Below, piece after piece: positions 30,517 through 41,859 of a stretch of 47,520 bases of DNA. The number at the start of each line of letters is the position of its first letter. The first letter of the stretch is position 1. This DNA comes from Chondrus crispus. Lineage: Eukaryota; Rhodophyta; Florideophyceae; Gigartinales; Gigartinaceae. Made by a program: the position numbers and the translations under genes. The notes below the pieces were generated by a model that worked only from the letters and a program-made list of their open reading frames with translations, did no database searches and was not told the DNA's origin. The DNA lies in NCBI RefSeq assembly GCF_000350225.1, contig NW_005179387.1, forward strand, positions 1 through 47,520, in the 5' to 3' direction.

Positions 30517-31109
30517 GTTGGAATTTTAGGACTGAAATTTTGTTGGCGGTGGGGTCACCCTAACGATGCAGTTGAACTACTGGTATCATAGTTATCGTCT
30601 GTGTGTAAAATAAATAATCAAATCCATGTAAGCACTCCACGTGTCTTTTCATTCGAGAAGTCCACGTATTCTCATCTGAGCCTCCAAAGGTATATTCTAC
30701 TGCAGGGCGTACAATAATTCGTTTCTACCAGCCGTTTCATGAGCACACTGTCAGAGATACCCAAGGGTAGCATTCGCTCAAAAGGACATTGAATAAATAA
30801 ATCAATGAGCACACACCTGGATTGAGCTCCATCTGCCTCACATATAAACTTTACACAAACCTCAAATTTCGGTACAGAATTGAAAATATTTGCGTCCTTG
30901 TACTGCAGGCATCTGCCTGAGGTTCGCATGGGGCACCTTGTCTGTGCCTTGTGTAGAGGTCAATTGTCTGCGATGCACATTATAGTGTTGCTCTTTCTTG
31001 TCCGAAAATCGTGGCATTTCGTCACCAACAGCAATGGATTCAGTTCTTGTGGGAAACCAGAGCGCTCTTGCCTTGTTGCATTAGAGCTCAAGAGATCTGC
31101 TGCCTTCGG
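30517..31109. other. Intergenic, no gene supported
   Basis: Open frames are short and mutually overlapping with no domain. From about 31110 onward the sequence resembles the region from 22030 and therefore belongs to duplication unit B (shared block gaaagctgaggctg at about 31204 and aaaagctgaggctg at about 22118). Confidence 0.45.
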
Positions 31110-31289
31110 TACTTTGGTGTCGCAAAAACCCTTGATTCTTTGTTCGACTCCTATGGCTAGCTGCTTCTTTGTTGCTAATATTTTTCTTCTGTGTTGCTGC
31201 CCCGAAAGCTGAGGCTGCTGAGCTACTGAATTAGAGAAACACCGTACGTCATTGTTGCACACTGATAACTACGGGAGCAGCATAAATAG

Positions 31290-31298
31290 TATAAATAG
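31290..31298 (+). promoter_or_regulatory. TATA box of hydrolase copy B
   Basis: tataaatag inside a small direct repeat (ataaatagtataaatagta), 150 bp before the start codon. It is conserved with 22194-22202 in copy A. Confidence 0.65.
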
Positions 31299-31439
31299 TA
31301 TCGGTACTTCACTCCTGACGACGGAGCCTTCTTCCTTGCCTCAGAAGCATCCCTAACCTGCTATTCATTCGTCCGAGGAAAACCGAGCTGGTCCATCGCA
31401 GATTCACACGCGACGCTTGCAACTTTTACTGGCGCAACC

Positions 31440-32625
31440 ATGTTTCTTAGGAGTGCCATTTTCTTGCTTTGCTTTGTCCCGATCCTGGGCTTCCTGTGCC
31501 AAGAAAATTCTCCCGTCTACCGCTTCACAATAGGCGACATTCGCGCCACAGTGATTTACGATGGATTTTTGACCTTCACGACACCTCCTTTTTTCGCACC
31601 GGTGGAAGACGTCAACGCTTCATACAGCGCATGCTTTCGCTCAATAGACCCTCTTACCCTCTCTCAGAATGTCCTTGTGTTAGACACCGAAGCCGGGCGT
31701 GTCCTCATTGATCCGGGAGCTCGAGGAGGCGAAGAAGTTCCGGTCCTGGCCTCAGCCGGTCTCCTTTTCAAAAACATGCGCGCAGCAGGAATTCCTCCAG
31801 AGTCTATCGATCACGTTTTTCTGACTCATGGCCATGCAGATCACGTCAGCGGATTGTTGGGCCTGGAAGGTGGTCCGGCATTCCCGAATGCGAAGCTTTA
31901 TGTTGGAGTCACAGAAAATCGCTTTTGGATGACAGAGCCGCTTCCTATTTCCGAGGACCATCCATTGAGGGACACACTGCGTAAGTTATGCATGCTGTCA
32001 AAGGTATCTGATTTACGAAGCTTACTTCTCTCGCAACGAATTAACTGACAGATTCAACATCTATTGTAATTGATGCGAAGTGGGCTTTGCACAAGTCTAC
32101 CGCGATGGGGTTGCCCCATACGCACCCAGCCTCCAACTAGTTGAGGAAGACAGCTCGCCGCTGCCAGGATTCCGCTTTATGTCCAACACAGGGCACAGTC
32201 CTGGTCACAACTATATAGAAGTGGAGTCCAATGGAGAAACCCTCATTGTTTCTGGAGACACGTGGGAGTCAAAGGTAAGCAACACCAGCAACCGGCAAAC
32301 CCCATTCAATTTTCGAGTATTGTAATATCTTTATTAACTGGTTTTCGATTTTTGTCCACTGGGCTTGGAATTTCCTTTTGCAAAGCCGGATCAACTTCAG
32401 AACCCCGACTGGCAGATCGGGACAGAGACAGACCCTCCAATGGCTCGCCGTTCAAGAGTGAAGCTATTAAGGAAGGTTGCTCGAAATAGATCATTGGTTC
32501 TAAGTTTCCATGAGGCGTTCCCAGGGCTTGGACATGTTGTCAAAAGCGGGAGGCGTTCTTTTGATTGGGTTGTCGCTCCGCCCAGAAACATCGGAACAGG
32601 CGTGGTTCAAAAGTGCTTCTCATGA
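31440..32625 (+). CDS. Secreted metallo-beta-lactamase-fold hydrolase, copy B (three exons)
   Basis: Exons 31440-31980, 32081-32274 and 32386-32625 give a 324-residue protein. Residues 1-20 are a signal peptide (MFLRSAIFLLCFVPILGFLC). All MBL zinc-ligand motifs are present: THGHADH (H130, H132, D134, H135), a GHSPGH segment (H219), SGDTW (D240), and FHEAFPGLGH (H287), followed by the terminal FDWV strand. The size and motif order match single-domain MBL-fold hydrolases of the lactonase-like type common in bacteria; the substrate cannot be read from sequence. Intron 1 removes an in-frame TGA (32071), and both junctions restore a smooth motif order (DHPLRDTL|LGFAQVYRDGVAPY; GDTWESK|PDQLQNPDW). 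The last exon matches copy A closely. It is likely secreted or in the endomembrane lumen. Copy A is its ruined paralogue. Confidence 0.85.
31981..32080 (+). other. Intron 1 of hydrolase copy B
   Basis: 100 nt, phase 1, donor gtaagt and acceptor gcgaag. The protein frame changes across it and it contains a stop in the downstream frame, so splicing is needed for a full-length product. The acceptor has no strong pyrimidine tract, and alternatives (cag at 32049-32051) would give a wrong frame. Confidence 0.65.
32275..32385 (+). other. Intron 2 of hydrolase copy B
   Basis: 111 nt, phase 0, donor AAG|gtaagc and acceptor ttgcaaag. The corresponding intron in copy A is where the pogo-type transposon inserted. 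Confidence 0.75.
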
Positions 32626-32865
32626 TTGTTATCATTCGATTCTTTTGGTGTTGGTTCGGGAGCATTTCGTTCCTAGTGGTATGGTCGCGTGCTTTCTAAG
32701 AAACGGACGGAGGGTCATAAGAGAAAAATCCGTAGATGTGCGAAGTACTTCTGTGGATTGACGGATGGTGCGATATGAATAAAATCTCGCCGGGTGTAAA
32801 ATGCACCGCAGAAGACAGAGCGAACATAAAGGAGGGTCAGGTAATTAATAAAGGAGAAGCATATC

Positions 32866-33590
32866 ATGGAGCTGTTTGCCATTTGCCTACAACCGCTTAC
32901 TCTTTGCTCCCAATGCATTAGAACACCTTGCAGTCATACTTTTCACAGGACATGTCTATCTAGAATGATTCAATCCCTACCGGATTGTGCCACAAATAAG
33001 AGGCACCCATTCTTTCGTCTTGTGTCTTTGCATCTCTCTCCAGGTTTGGTGGACGTGTCTCATAGAATCCAGCCTGCCGGATGCAATGGAGCATGACGTA
33101 TTAAACATGCAGGAAGAATGTATAATCCCAAATGACATGAGGGAAAAAAATTCGTTAGTCCCCTGTTCAAATTATTAAAACTATCTGTCGAGGGCGACGA
33201 GGGAGGCGGTGAATCTCTCGTCGTGCACGACGCTGTTGCCGGTCAATAGTAGACACCCACATAAGACATGGAACTGACGGAAATGTTGGGCCAAGTAATA
33301 CGAAGCCAGGTGCGAGATCAGCATGAGCTCGGCGAGCATATGAGTAGTCTTGGAAGCAGTTTGGGTGCAGAGACTTTCACGCTGACGCTGGAGAGAGATA
33401 TGCGGAATTGCCGGACGGAGTTCTGCCACTAGGGCGTTGTCAGCAGACTCTGACTAGCCTTCTCACTAGCGAGTGTACATACCCAACAAAAATGCCGAGG
33501 AGGCTCACCGCATAGATAAATGTTTTGTCATCGGCAGACGAAGAGGGACTTTTCGCGAAGCAGAACGATCTCATCTCGATATTCCAGGCA
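32866..33590 (+). pseudogene. RING-H2 gene, unit B copy, ruined
   Basis: Clear paralogue of 27763-28617. It starts MELFAICLQPLTLCSQCIRTPC and keeps SHTFHRTCLSRM, but the first zinc ligand (C4) is Phe, and after KRHPFF the frame is lost so that the CPLC pair is gone. Scattered similarity continues to about 33590 (for example gaggcagaacgac in A against gaagcagaacgat in B), with several indels and stops. The upstream region is also homologous, but its TATA is mutated. The gene is dead by several independent lesions. Confidence 0.88.
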
Positions 33591-34679
33591 TGAGTGTTAT
33601 TTATTTTAGCAGGGCACGAATGGTTCGTACCAGGAGGCAATTTATGGACTGCTCACAATACGGTAAATCCCGTAGTCTATCTTCCGGTGGTCGGGAGTTG
33701 GGTTTGAGTTGTGAAATTTTTCTCCCTTGCTCGCGATGGATTTGGCTTGCGAAGGTAGGTGCAAATACACGATTTTTCGTCGGAAAGCGACAGAAGCACA
33801 ATGTTTCGAGTTAGGGATTTTACTGGAGCATTTGATGACCCTGTGCAGTACATGGGCTTTATGCTGTGTTGAGAGATGATCATGGACGCGCAGGTTGCTT
33901 GGCAGATTTGAGCAACAACTACGTAAAGTTTATTTGAGGTCGACTTTGTTTGCGCTTAACATCAGAAGAAGACAGAAATAATTCAAAAAGGGACATCTGC
34001 CCAACAATTTTTCTTTTAATAAAAAAGGGATGCAAAAATAAATAAATAACTGTATTGTTCACGTGCAGTCCCATCAGAACCTCGACCTCCCCGCCCTGGC
34101 CCATCGACTGCTGTACACGTTGCAAAATATATACATTAAATTGAAAGTTATACATCAACTTGGACATGATTTCTTTAATGCACCTGCCCTCCGCAATAAT
34201 ATTTTGCAGAACTTGAGGATGTCGGCTTCGAATACAGCGAAAGCCTGACAATCTAATGCGGTTTAGCGACCAACCGCCTTTCTATACGGGCGTTTTGGCT
34301 TGAAGATATCATTATAAACGATTCAAGATTGCTCAGTAAAGCTTCACTGCCAGTGCTTTCTGAAAAAAAACCGGAAAAGACCCGCAGTCCCTACCAAAAT
34401 TTACCGGAACGCAGTAGCCAAGTGCAGTGACAAGGGTATCTTTCTTCTTCTTATCGAGTGAGCATAAGTCTTGAAAAACTAAGTAAGCGACCCTCAAAAC
34501 CGTTCACTCGCGCATCGTTCCACAGCTGCTCAGATAGCGTCACTTCACGCCTGCGCCCAAAGCGATGACATCATCGCAGCAGCCGAAGCGGCCGGGAGGC
34601 GGCGGAGGCGGCGGAGGCTGCGGGGCGGAAGAAATGACCGTGCCGTGTGACGCTGTAGGCGCGGCGTGACGAGGTGCCA
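33591..34679. other. Intergenic, no gene supported
   Basis: No domain-bearing frame. A perfect palindrome CGATGACATCATCG lies at about 34562-34575, next to a run of ggcggcgg repeats (34590-34620). Confidence 0.4.
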
Positions 34680-34821
34680 TGTGTGGATGCGGTAGTGGTA
34701 CTACCACGATGCTACCGCATCCACACACGACATCCTCGCCCACCCAACACCTACCACCGTGGTAGGTGTTGGGCCGCGATTTCATTAAATCATGTTTTTG
34801 CGCGCAATTGCGCGCAAAAAC
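34680..34821. repeat. Cluster of three strong hairpins
   Basis: Hairpin 1: 34680-34695 pairs perfectly with 34712-34727 (16-bp stem, TGTGTGGATGCGGTAG), with a nested ggtagtggtactacc in the loop. Hairpin 2: 34743-34773, two perfect 15-base arms around one base. Hairpin 3: 34794-34821, a perfect 28-base palindrome (GTTTTTGCGCGCAA and complement). Three such stems within 140 bp are far beyond chance. They could be transposon ends, a recombination or replication signal, or folded RNA. Confidence 0.85.
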
Positions 34822-35108
34822 TGCCAGATAATGTTGCAAAATGAAAAAATCACCACTTCGGCCTTCTTCAAGTGACTCACCGATAATCGCGATCAACCAT
34901 CCAAATCGAGATCCCCCATGCCTTCCTAGGGTCCCTGTAGCCCATCTCCATCATGGAGATGTAACGTGTAAGTCGTGGCTACCATTGTCTAAAGTCGTTT
35001 CTTCATGAAGAATCATGAAGTTTCTTAGTTTCTGCATGAATAAACAAGCAAAAAGCAAAAATGAAAAAACAACCCGAAATCGCGGGTGTTGGGTGGGCGA
35101 GGATGTCG
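34727..35108. repeat. Segment bounded by a 24-bp inverted repeat
   Basis: cgacatcctcgcccaccc followed by aacacc (34728-34751) recurs as its complement at 35085-35108 (ggtgttgggtgggcgaggatgtcg). Just inside, ccgcgatttc on the left corresponds to gaaatcgcgg on the right, so the left arm appears to contain hairpin 2 as an extra insertion. The whole could be a ~380-bp non-autonomous TIR element; no target duplication is clear. Confidence 0.65.
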
Positions 35109-38100
35109 ACGCTGGGTGCGCTTGTTCGGTGGAAGGTCATTCATGGACAGGCTGGCCTTGTTGAAGGCTACGTTTGGTGGGAAGATAGATTTTTTTGAAG
35201 TATTTCATGGATTTTGCTCAAAATCTTGAAAATACTATGCACTATTTACAGTTGTATCAGATGCTTTTCTGGTCATCTTTTCACTCTAAAGCTTTACCCT
35301 TCCTGTCTTGGTTTTCGATCGCTGAAACTTCAAAGTGGTTTGGCTGTATGAGCTGCCGTACCAAGGGTACCGTATGCTGGACCCGGTACCACCTCAATTT
35401 TATGCCATCCGGCCAAACCGATGAAACATCCTGCAAGCAATGCGGCCTTCACAAGCGTTGCGGCATACCCGACCAACAATGGATGTATGGGTACGTCTGT
35501 GATTTGCTTCCTTGCTCATTCCGGGTTTCTGCAGCATCATTATTCCGCCTGCTATCCTCGCTCTCTCTCCAACCTCTTCGAATGCAGTGCGGGCAGCAAG
35601 GAGCGTTGCTTCAAAGGCAATTCCGATACTGCTCTGTATTCATCGAGCGTGAAATGGAATTACAAGCGTGAGAGCAGGCTCACCACCTGGTAGTGAAGGG
35701 AACCACGACATATCTGAAGCAACGCGTTTGATAATAGATACGAGCAGCGTACAGTAGAAAGTTGCAACAGTTGCCATAATCGTCGCGTTGGTAGGAGCGA
35801 CATTACCCAGGTTCTTATGGTACTGCAGCAGCATAATACAATATGCAAGTATCGTCGATGAGAGGGGACGCGGCGGAACGAGAGAGACAGTGGAAACGAA
35901 CCGGAATGCTGCTACAGCCCAGTGCAATGCAGTGCGCTGTTATCAAACGATGCAAACTGATCTTCCTCTTGGGGCACACCGTGCGCATCCTGTCGCTCCG
36001 TTCTTTAGAGCAGTTTCTCAAGGCCAATGAATGCAGATGTGGACTAGCACGCGCGCAATGCGTATCATATACCCTACCGTAAGCAGAACCACTTCGAGAG
36101 ATTCCATTCACTCCCCCCCGGACAAATTTTGCAGGCAAGAAAGCACCAGCGTTGATTCCACCCCGAATCCGAAGCGGACGTCATGCCCAGCCGGGCGACA
36201 CATGTGCGTTGCAGCGGACTTATCTATCGATACTTGCTGACCGCCAGCGCAGTGTTTGATCTTCCTTTGTCGAAGTGCTCAGTTTTACAGGTTGCGACAG
36301 AAGCAGAGAAACAACCCCTTCGGATAGATTACAGGACGAGGTACGCTTTCAATCTGGAACCGATACCGCAATAGAGAACGACTGAGAGGGTTTAATGCGC
36401 GCTGACACAGAAGATGAAGAGCACGTAGGCGATATATGTATCGTAGCCACATATACTGTACTGTACAATTGTAGTTGACCGACGGTACTTTACCAGAGGG
36501 GTACAAGTTGTAAAGCGATTCGCCTTTCGAAGCTTCCACTCTTTCGATTTTGAACACGCAAAACGATAAAATGCGAGCACCACGGTACAGTGCTATAGCC
36601 GTGACGCAATCCGCATTACGTTTGCTCCCCAAGAACATCCTTGGACACCTGCGGACGTCCGCCACCTGCCTTGACAATGTACGGTCATAGGAGTGCATTT
36701 CTGTGCCCCAGAAGGGTCAGCAAACTGTTTAGTCTTACGAATGACTGTTGAAGAGCGCATCACAGTACCCAAGGGTACGATATTCGAATGCTGCACTGTA
36801 GAATATCCTGCTCACAGGGTGGGCACGATCCGGACAGCGAGCCAGGCGCCATGATAAGCTCGCAATTGGCACCTAGCTGATACAAGTAAGCCACGTACTG
36901 TACAACCCACTGTATGTTGCCGAGTGTACCATTGCTGACGTAAAATGCGAGCTCCTCCTCACGAAAGCTATGACGAGTGGGAAGGCGCAGAGAGCAGGAA
37001 AATTAGCGGGCCTTGCACTGGGCTAAGTGCGATACGCCCTCTCCAAATGCGACTGTAACCGGTCCGAGAGGATGAGAGAGGGTGGTTAGCACATACTGAT
37101 TCGTCGATTGTGAATGCATGTTTTGGGAATACACAGATCCGCGGAAAGGCATACAGTAGGGCTGAGAGTAATGCAAGTTAAGGCGCAAAAGTTGGTCTAA
37201 TTTGTACATATTGCGCCTTCCGAACATCATCCTCTGTACTCCCTCAAGATATTTACCATGCTCAACCTCTCAACTTCTCTTGCCGCTCAAATTCACCACT
37301 GGACGGACATCTGGCACACCTCCCTCGAGAGACCCAGCATGGACCCACGTCTTATACATAAATTTACCCCCACCTACTCAACACTATGCACGCAGCAACA
37401 GTACTTCACAATACACTACTCTACGCCGGAATCTAATCCCAATAGCGCTTACAAACTGTCATGTCCCTGCCATACCCCTAGCGCGATCCACACTACAGTA
37501 CCGTACGAGGACACTGCCCCTCACAGAAAACCATGCCTCGCGTAGCGTTTCTTCCTGATCATCGCAGGCAGTTCAAACCAACGCCGTGCTGAGAGCTTTG
37601 GCAACAACATTAAGTGTGGGGCGTGTTTCAGCTGAATGGCTGCAACCGTTGTGTCTTCTCTATTGATTCGGACCACCTAAGATTACCCCTGGCACTGTTG
37701 TGCGGTTCGCATAGAAGGGCGAGGGGGATCATGTACGGCGCATGCAATGACCCGGAGTATAACTTCATCGCTAATGCAGGAGCATATCATCCGCCGGGCC
37801 GTCCTCATGCGATGAAATTGTATTTCCCGCCATGGTTGCCTCGCATCAATTCACTTCAAGTTTAATCCTTCACGAAGGGACGCGTTCGTGGTGGACCACC
37901 TGCAGGCAGCTTGTACAAGAGTCTGCTGGTAGCAGGCATGGGCTGTATCACTTGTTTCTATCTATATTGTAGTCTCCATACAATAATCGCGAATTCATAT
38001 CCCGCTACTTTGCTTGGATTTGAGGTCGAACGTGCCCGACTTTCTACAGACTATGATGCATTGGTATCAAACAACAACCTAAACCGCCAGCTATTGTAGT

Positions 38101-38450
38101 CGTGACAGCTCCTTTATCATTATGTATGTTATGCCATACAGTATCACAATCTTCGCGTGCCCCTTGGGTATTGTAAGCCGTCAAGTGTTCTTCACCATTG
38201 CGAATATCCCATATTGCAAGAGATGCATTATCCAACTGTAGGTTTGCAAGAGCTTCTGCCCAGATCGCATATGCTACGCCTTCCTGCCCGCCGTGCACGC
38301 ATACCGGTGTTCGAAGAAGTATGCAAACTTTCAACCCACGGTGGAGTTTTCCCACCCGCCTGTTTATCAGATGTGACTACCTGCGTTAGCTTGCTTTGCC
38401 ACCCATCAATCGGAGATCAGATGCATACCTAGAAATTTCCGAAGCTCTTC
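35109..38450. other. Long intergenic stretch, no gene supported
   Basis: The longest frame (35195-35671, 158 codons) is Cys/Ser/Leu-rich without a recognisable domain; other frames are short and overlap. Scattered palindromes such as agtacccaagggtac near 36770 recur elsewhere in the window (accaagggta near 45690). I see no RNA gene. Confidence 0.4.
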
Positions 38451-38451
38451 T

Positions 38452-38458
38452 CTATAAA
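38452..38458 (+). promoter_or_regulatory. TATA box of the secreted-protein gene
   Basis: tataaag, 122 bp before the start codon at 38574. The same heptamer on the minus strand precedes the USP-like gene. Confidence 0.6.
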
Positions 38459-38573
38459 GTTGGTGCAATTCATCAGCCTTGTCGCTGGCAGTTACGCGTA
38501 CTATGACAGCGGATACATTCTTTTGTGATCTCTGCTGAATCTTCCCTCCTAAACCTTCCCTCTCTCTTCCAAC

Positions 38574-40608
38574 ATGGCTTCGTTGTCCGTTGCCGTCAAT
38601 CTACTGCTCCTCTCAATTCTGTCTTCTCTATGCCTTGCAGACGTCGGTTTGAGCTGCAAGGACCACCTAGCGTCTGACGTAACTTCGACTCCAGTTCTCA
38701 TTCGATCTTGGGAGTTTCTCGGCAAGCGAACTGCAATCTTCGTGAACAACCGCATCACATACACCCCTCGTCTCACTCGCAAGCTGAACTATGTTCCCAT
38801 TACGGCCTCCGCCCCTGTTTCATCTGTGCCGAGCCCAGCTGGGGCAAGCCCCTCACCCGGCGGAGTTGGTCCGGCGGCCCCTCTTCCCGAAGATTCTGAG
38901 GTCGACCCCGCAACATTCGCAATCCCGCTCGGCGATGGTGATCTGGCAGCGACTCTCCCCCCGACGACTGTCCGCGCTGCGGGAGACTCTGAAAGCAAGT
39001 ATAAAGGTCTCGACTTTTTCGTGATGGCCGGCAACCGAAACGTGCGCAGCAAGTTCGCCCTCAAGATGTATTTCCAGCGAGCCGCCAAGATCTATTTGTT
39101 TGTCAACACGAACTCGTATGATGCTGCCAACCCTCCAGAGGCGACGCTTCCAGGAGGATGGCAGTCGGAAGGCTGGGCGGATCTAAGGAAGCCGAGACAA
39201 GCGCTGGTGTATGGCGTTTACCAGAAGACGGCGTTTGTGGCGACGCAATATTCATACGTGTTCTCTCGGCGCTCGCGTGGACGCAAGCATGTTGTGTTTT
39301 TGCCGCATGTTGGATGGGTGAACAAGAACATCCGGGGGATTACGTCCAATGGGCAATTCCATTGTCGCATTGCGGAAGCGGATGGGTCTGCGAGCGTCGC
39401 CCCTGGACTGTTCAGAGGCGCGAAAGTTAGACCAAATGCCAAGTGTCCCGACATTCTTCACAGGGCCTGGAGCACCCCGGATAGCAACACGGCAGACCCG
39501 TACACGGCGGGTCGCCGATATGGGACATGGCATCCGGTTTGGGATCCCTGCTACTGGTGGTAAGTTTTTCAATTCCTGGAACAAAAGCGAAGACGACGCA
39601 GACATCAGTTCCGCGGCTCATTTCGTTTTTACTTACATCGTTTTCACTGTTTTCGCAATGCGCCCCTCATTCTCTCCCTGTAGCACTTTTGGTCACGACC
39701 ATGGGTCGTCTGCACCTGCTCTGATGGATTACGATCCCAAGTATGGGCTAACCGAAGAGAAGTATACCGGGGGTATCGAATCCAACCCGGGCTTCAAAGA
39801 CACTGTCATCAAGCAAGACGGCCTCCTGATCTACTTCTCTGAGCACGTGCAAACCTCATCACTGCGTCGCGTAAGGGCACGGTTCCACACGGTGACAGTG
39901 GTAATCAAGGATGCGTCGACAAAAGAACTGCTCGCTGAGCTGTCCTTCAAGGGGGACTTTGGCTTCCTCGCGGCGCGACGGGCCGGGGCGAATAACCGCT
40001 TCGTCGCTGTGACGCCCGAAGGCGAGACGATTTTCGCGGAGCAGAAGCAGAAGATCCCGTTCCTCCGCAAGCTTCGTACGATCAACGTGATCAAGGAAGG
40101 GGATCTCAATCCGGCATACAGGTATCAAACTCCACTTCTGGAGGGCACGTATGAGGAATGGATCACCATCCCCCCTTGCACCAAGGCGCCACGTGGCGGG
40201 GAGCTGGTCTTGGACGTGCAGGACCCGATCACGGCTGTGCGCGAGGTGCCCGGTGACACAAGGGTCGCGCTCGGTGTGATCGACAAGCCCGGCCCCGTAG
40301 CCGTGTTTCGGCGCCACATCTCTTTGAGGCGGACGCTGCGCGCCAACAACTTGGAGATTAGCGCAGCTGCATGCGGATTTGATGGCGGATTTGACGGCGG
40401 GGAGTTTTATACGGACCCCGAGGGCAAGGAGCTGCGCAACGGGCCGGGGCAGGATCATGTGAAGCAGTACATCAAGAAGGGGTGGAGCACGAAGATCTCG
40501 GGCAGGTGGCAAGTCGGACTTGGTAACCTGTGGCTCGGGGCACACGTGCACGGGTCGAAAGAGTTCTTCTACGATCAGGGGTATGGTGTTAGCCCGGAAA
40601 TGAACTAG
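38574..40608 (+). CDS. Secreted protein of unknown function with HDHG motif (two exons)
   Basis: Exons 38574-39559 and 39684-40608 join to 636 residues. A signal peptide opens the protein (MASLSVAVNLLLLSILSSLC). A Pro/Ala/Ser-rich linker lies at about 85-105. Then comes a beta-rich domain with FFVMAGNRNVRSKFALKMYF and several Tyr/Trp-rich strands. Removing the intron turns DPCYWW* into DPCYWC-TFGHDHGSS, a Trp/Cys/His cluster that could bind metal. The second half has ELLAELSFKGDFGF, a GFDGGFDGGEF acidic Gly repeat, and a C-terminal GRWQVGLGNLWLGAHVHGSKEFF segment. No known family name comes to mind. It is probably an extracellular or cell-wall protein. The start follows a TATA box at a sensible distance and is the only Met giving the signal peptide. 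Confidence 0.8.
39560..39683 (+). other. Intron of the secreted-protein gene
   Basis: 124 nt, phase 2, donor GTAAGT and acceptor ctctccctgtag with a pyrimidine-rich run before it. It joins TG to C to make a Cys codon and brings the two overlapping open frames into one. Confidence 0.85.
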
Positions 40609-41859
40609 ACGGGGCTTATGTATTTCACCTGTGATGTTGAGAGGGGTGTTTATTATGGCTGTTGCGGCTCTTGTAAACGATTTTTTTATTTATGAGTCGA
40701 TGAATGCACCGAACTGGTGAGTGCACCGAACTAACGTGTGTCGATGAACTGCGTCTTCTGATATTGTTGCACTGCACAAAATAGCTTTGTGTAGTCAAAA
40801 GCATTGAAAACGTCTGCAAACAGCAGCAGAGACGCCAACGCGCGAGTAGGGCAGGCAATTCTGGCAATTGCTCCGTCATTGCAAGAAGTGCCCTCGTTAC
40901 CCCAGCCGTGTCCGGTATTTGACGTGGGATGTCTGAACGTATTCAGAACTGATGTGGTGGGACTTCACATAGGGTAGCACGAGCTCTAGCTAGTGTCTAT
41001 CGGACCGTTAGTCCTCATATCAGGACAAAAGTTATGATCTTTTTCTAGACAACACAACGCGTTATTTAACCTCTGTTTTCCAACTATAAGTCCATCACCA
41101 CAGGTAAACTTTTGCTCGTCAGTTCTAGCGAGAACCAATTCGTTGACGCACATAAAGGTGTTCAAAAGAAAAGGTCCGCCTACAGAAAGCAGTTTTCTTT
41201 AAGGTAATTGTATATCAGTAGCACAGAAACATTCCGTAGAATGCTTTCTATGTCGAAAAACTCCTGTGTCAGAATTCTCCTGTTCTATGACCCTGGCACG
41301 AGCGCTCGAGAGCTCGTGTCGTTCCGGTGGGAACGCGGGTCGCTTGAAGACGACGGTGCGACTCTTTCACAGGAAAGATTCGCCAAAGTTTGCTCAAAAG
41401 CTTACGTTGTTTACTTGATTCGTCTTGTCCCCTTTCTCCCTCGCACGGTTTGCTCGCCTATGTAACCCAACGACAAGTCCGAGGGCTGTGACGGACACTG
41501 TCTTCGTTCTAAATGCACTAACACTAATTGAACAGACGGCGACCTTTGGGCTCCTAAATCTATACCCTCTCCGATACGACCCTTCCTCCTCTAGGTACAG
41601 ATGATCCACGACCCTTCCTCCCACGGGTACAGTTCGATCCGCTCACGACACATAAACATCTAGCGCGACGTGTACAGTTGAGCTACTGTAATGATACGGT
41701 GAGATCACGGCAGAATGTCGGCAAGGTCGAAAGATTTGACATTCTACTCGTTTCTAACTTCAGAAAATTTAAAACCAGTCAACCTACCATAGAAAAATAG
41801 AAACCGTGGACATCAAAAGGTGAAAAGAAATAAAACTCGCAGATTATATGTTCATATAA
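40609..41859. other. Intergenic, with one MITE end
   Basis: No gene supported. At 40993 stands GTGTCTATCGGACC preceded by TA, the same end as the tandem elements at 41.86-43.30 kb, followed by the same gtcctcat...aggac block, so a truncated or diverged copy starts here. Confidence 0.45.

Noticed and set aside
35195..35671. 158-codon plus-strand open frame
   Set aside because: Cys/Ser/Leu-rich without any recognisable motif, no upstream TATA at the distance seen for the real genes, and overlapped by other frames.
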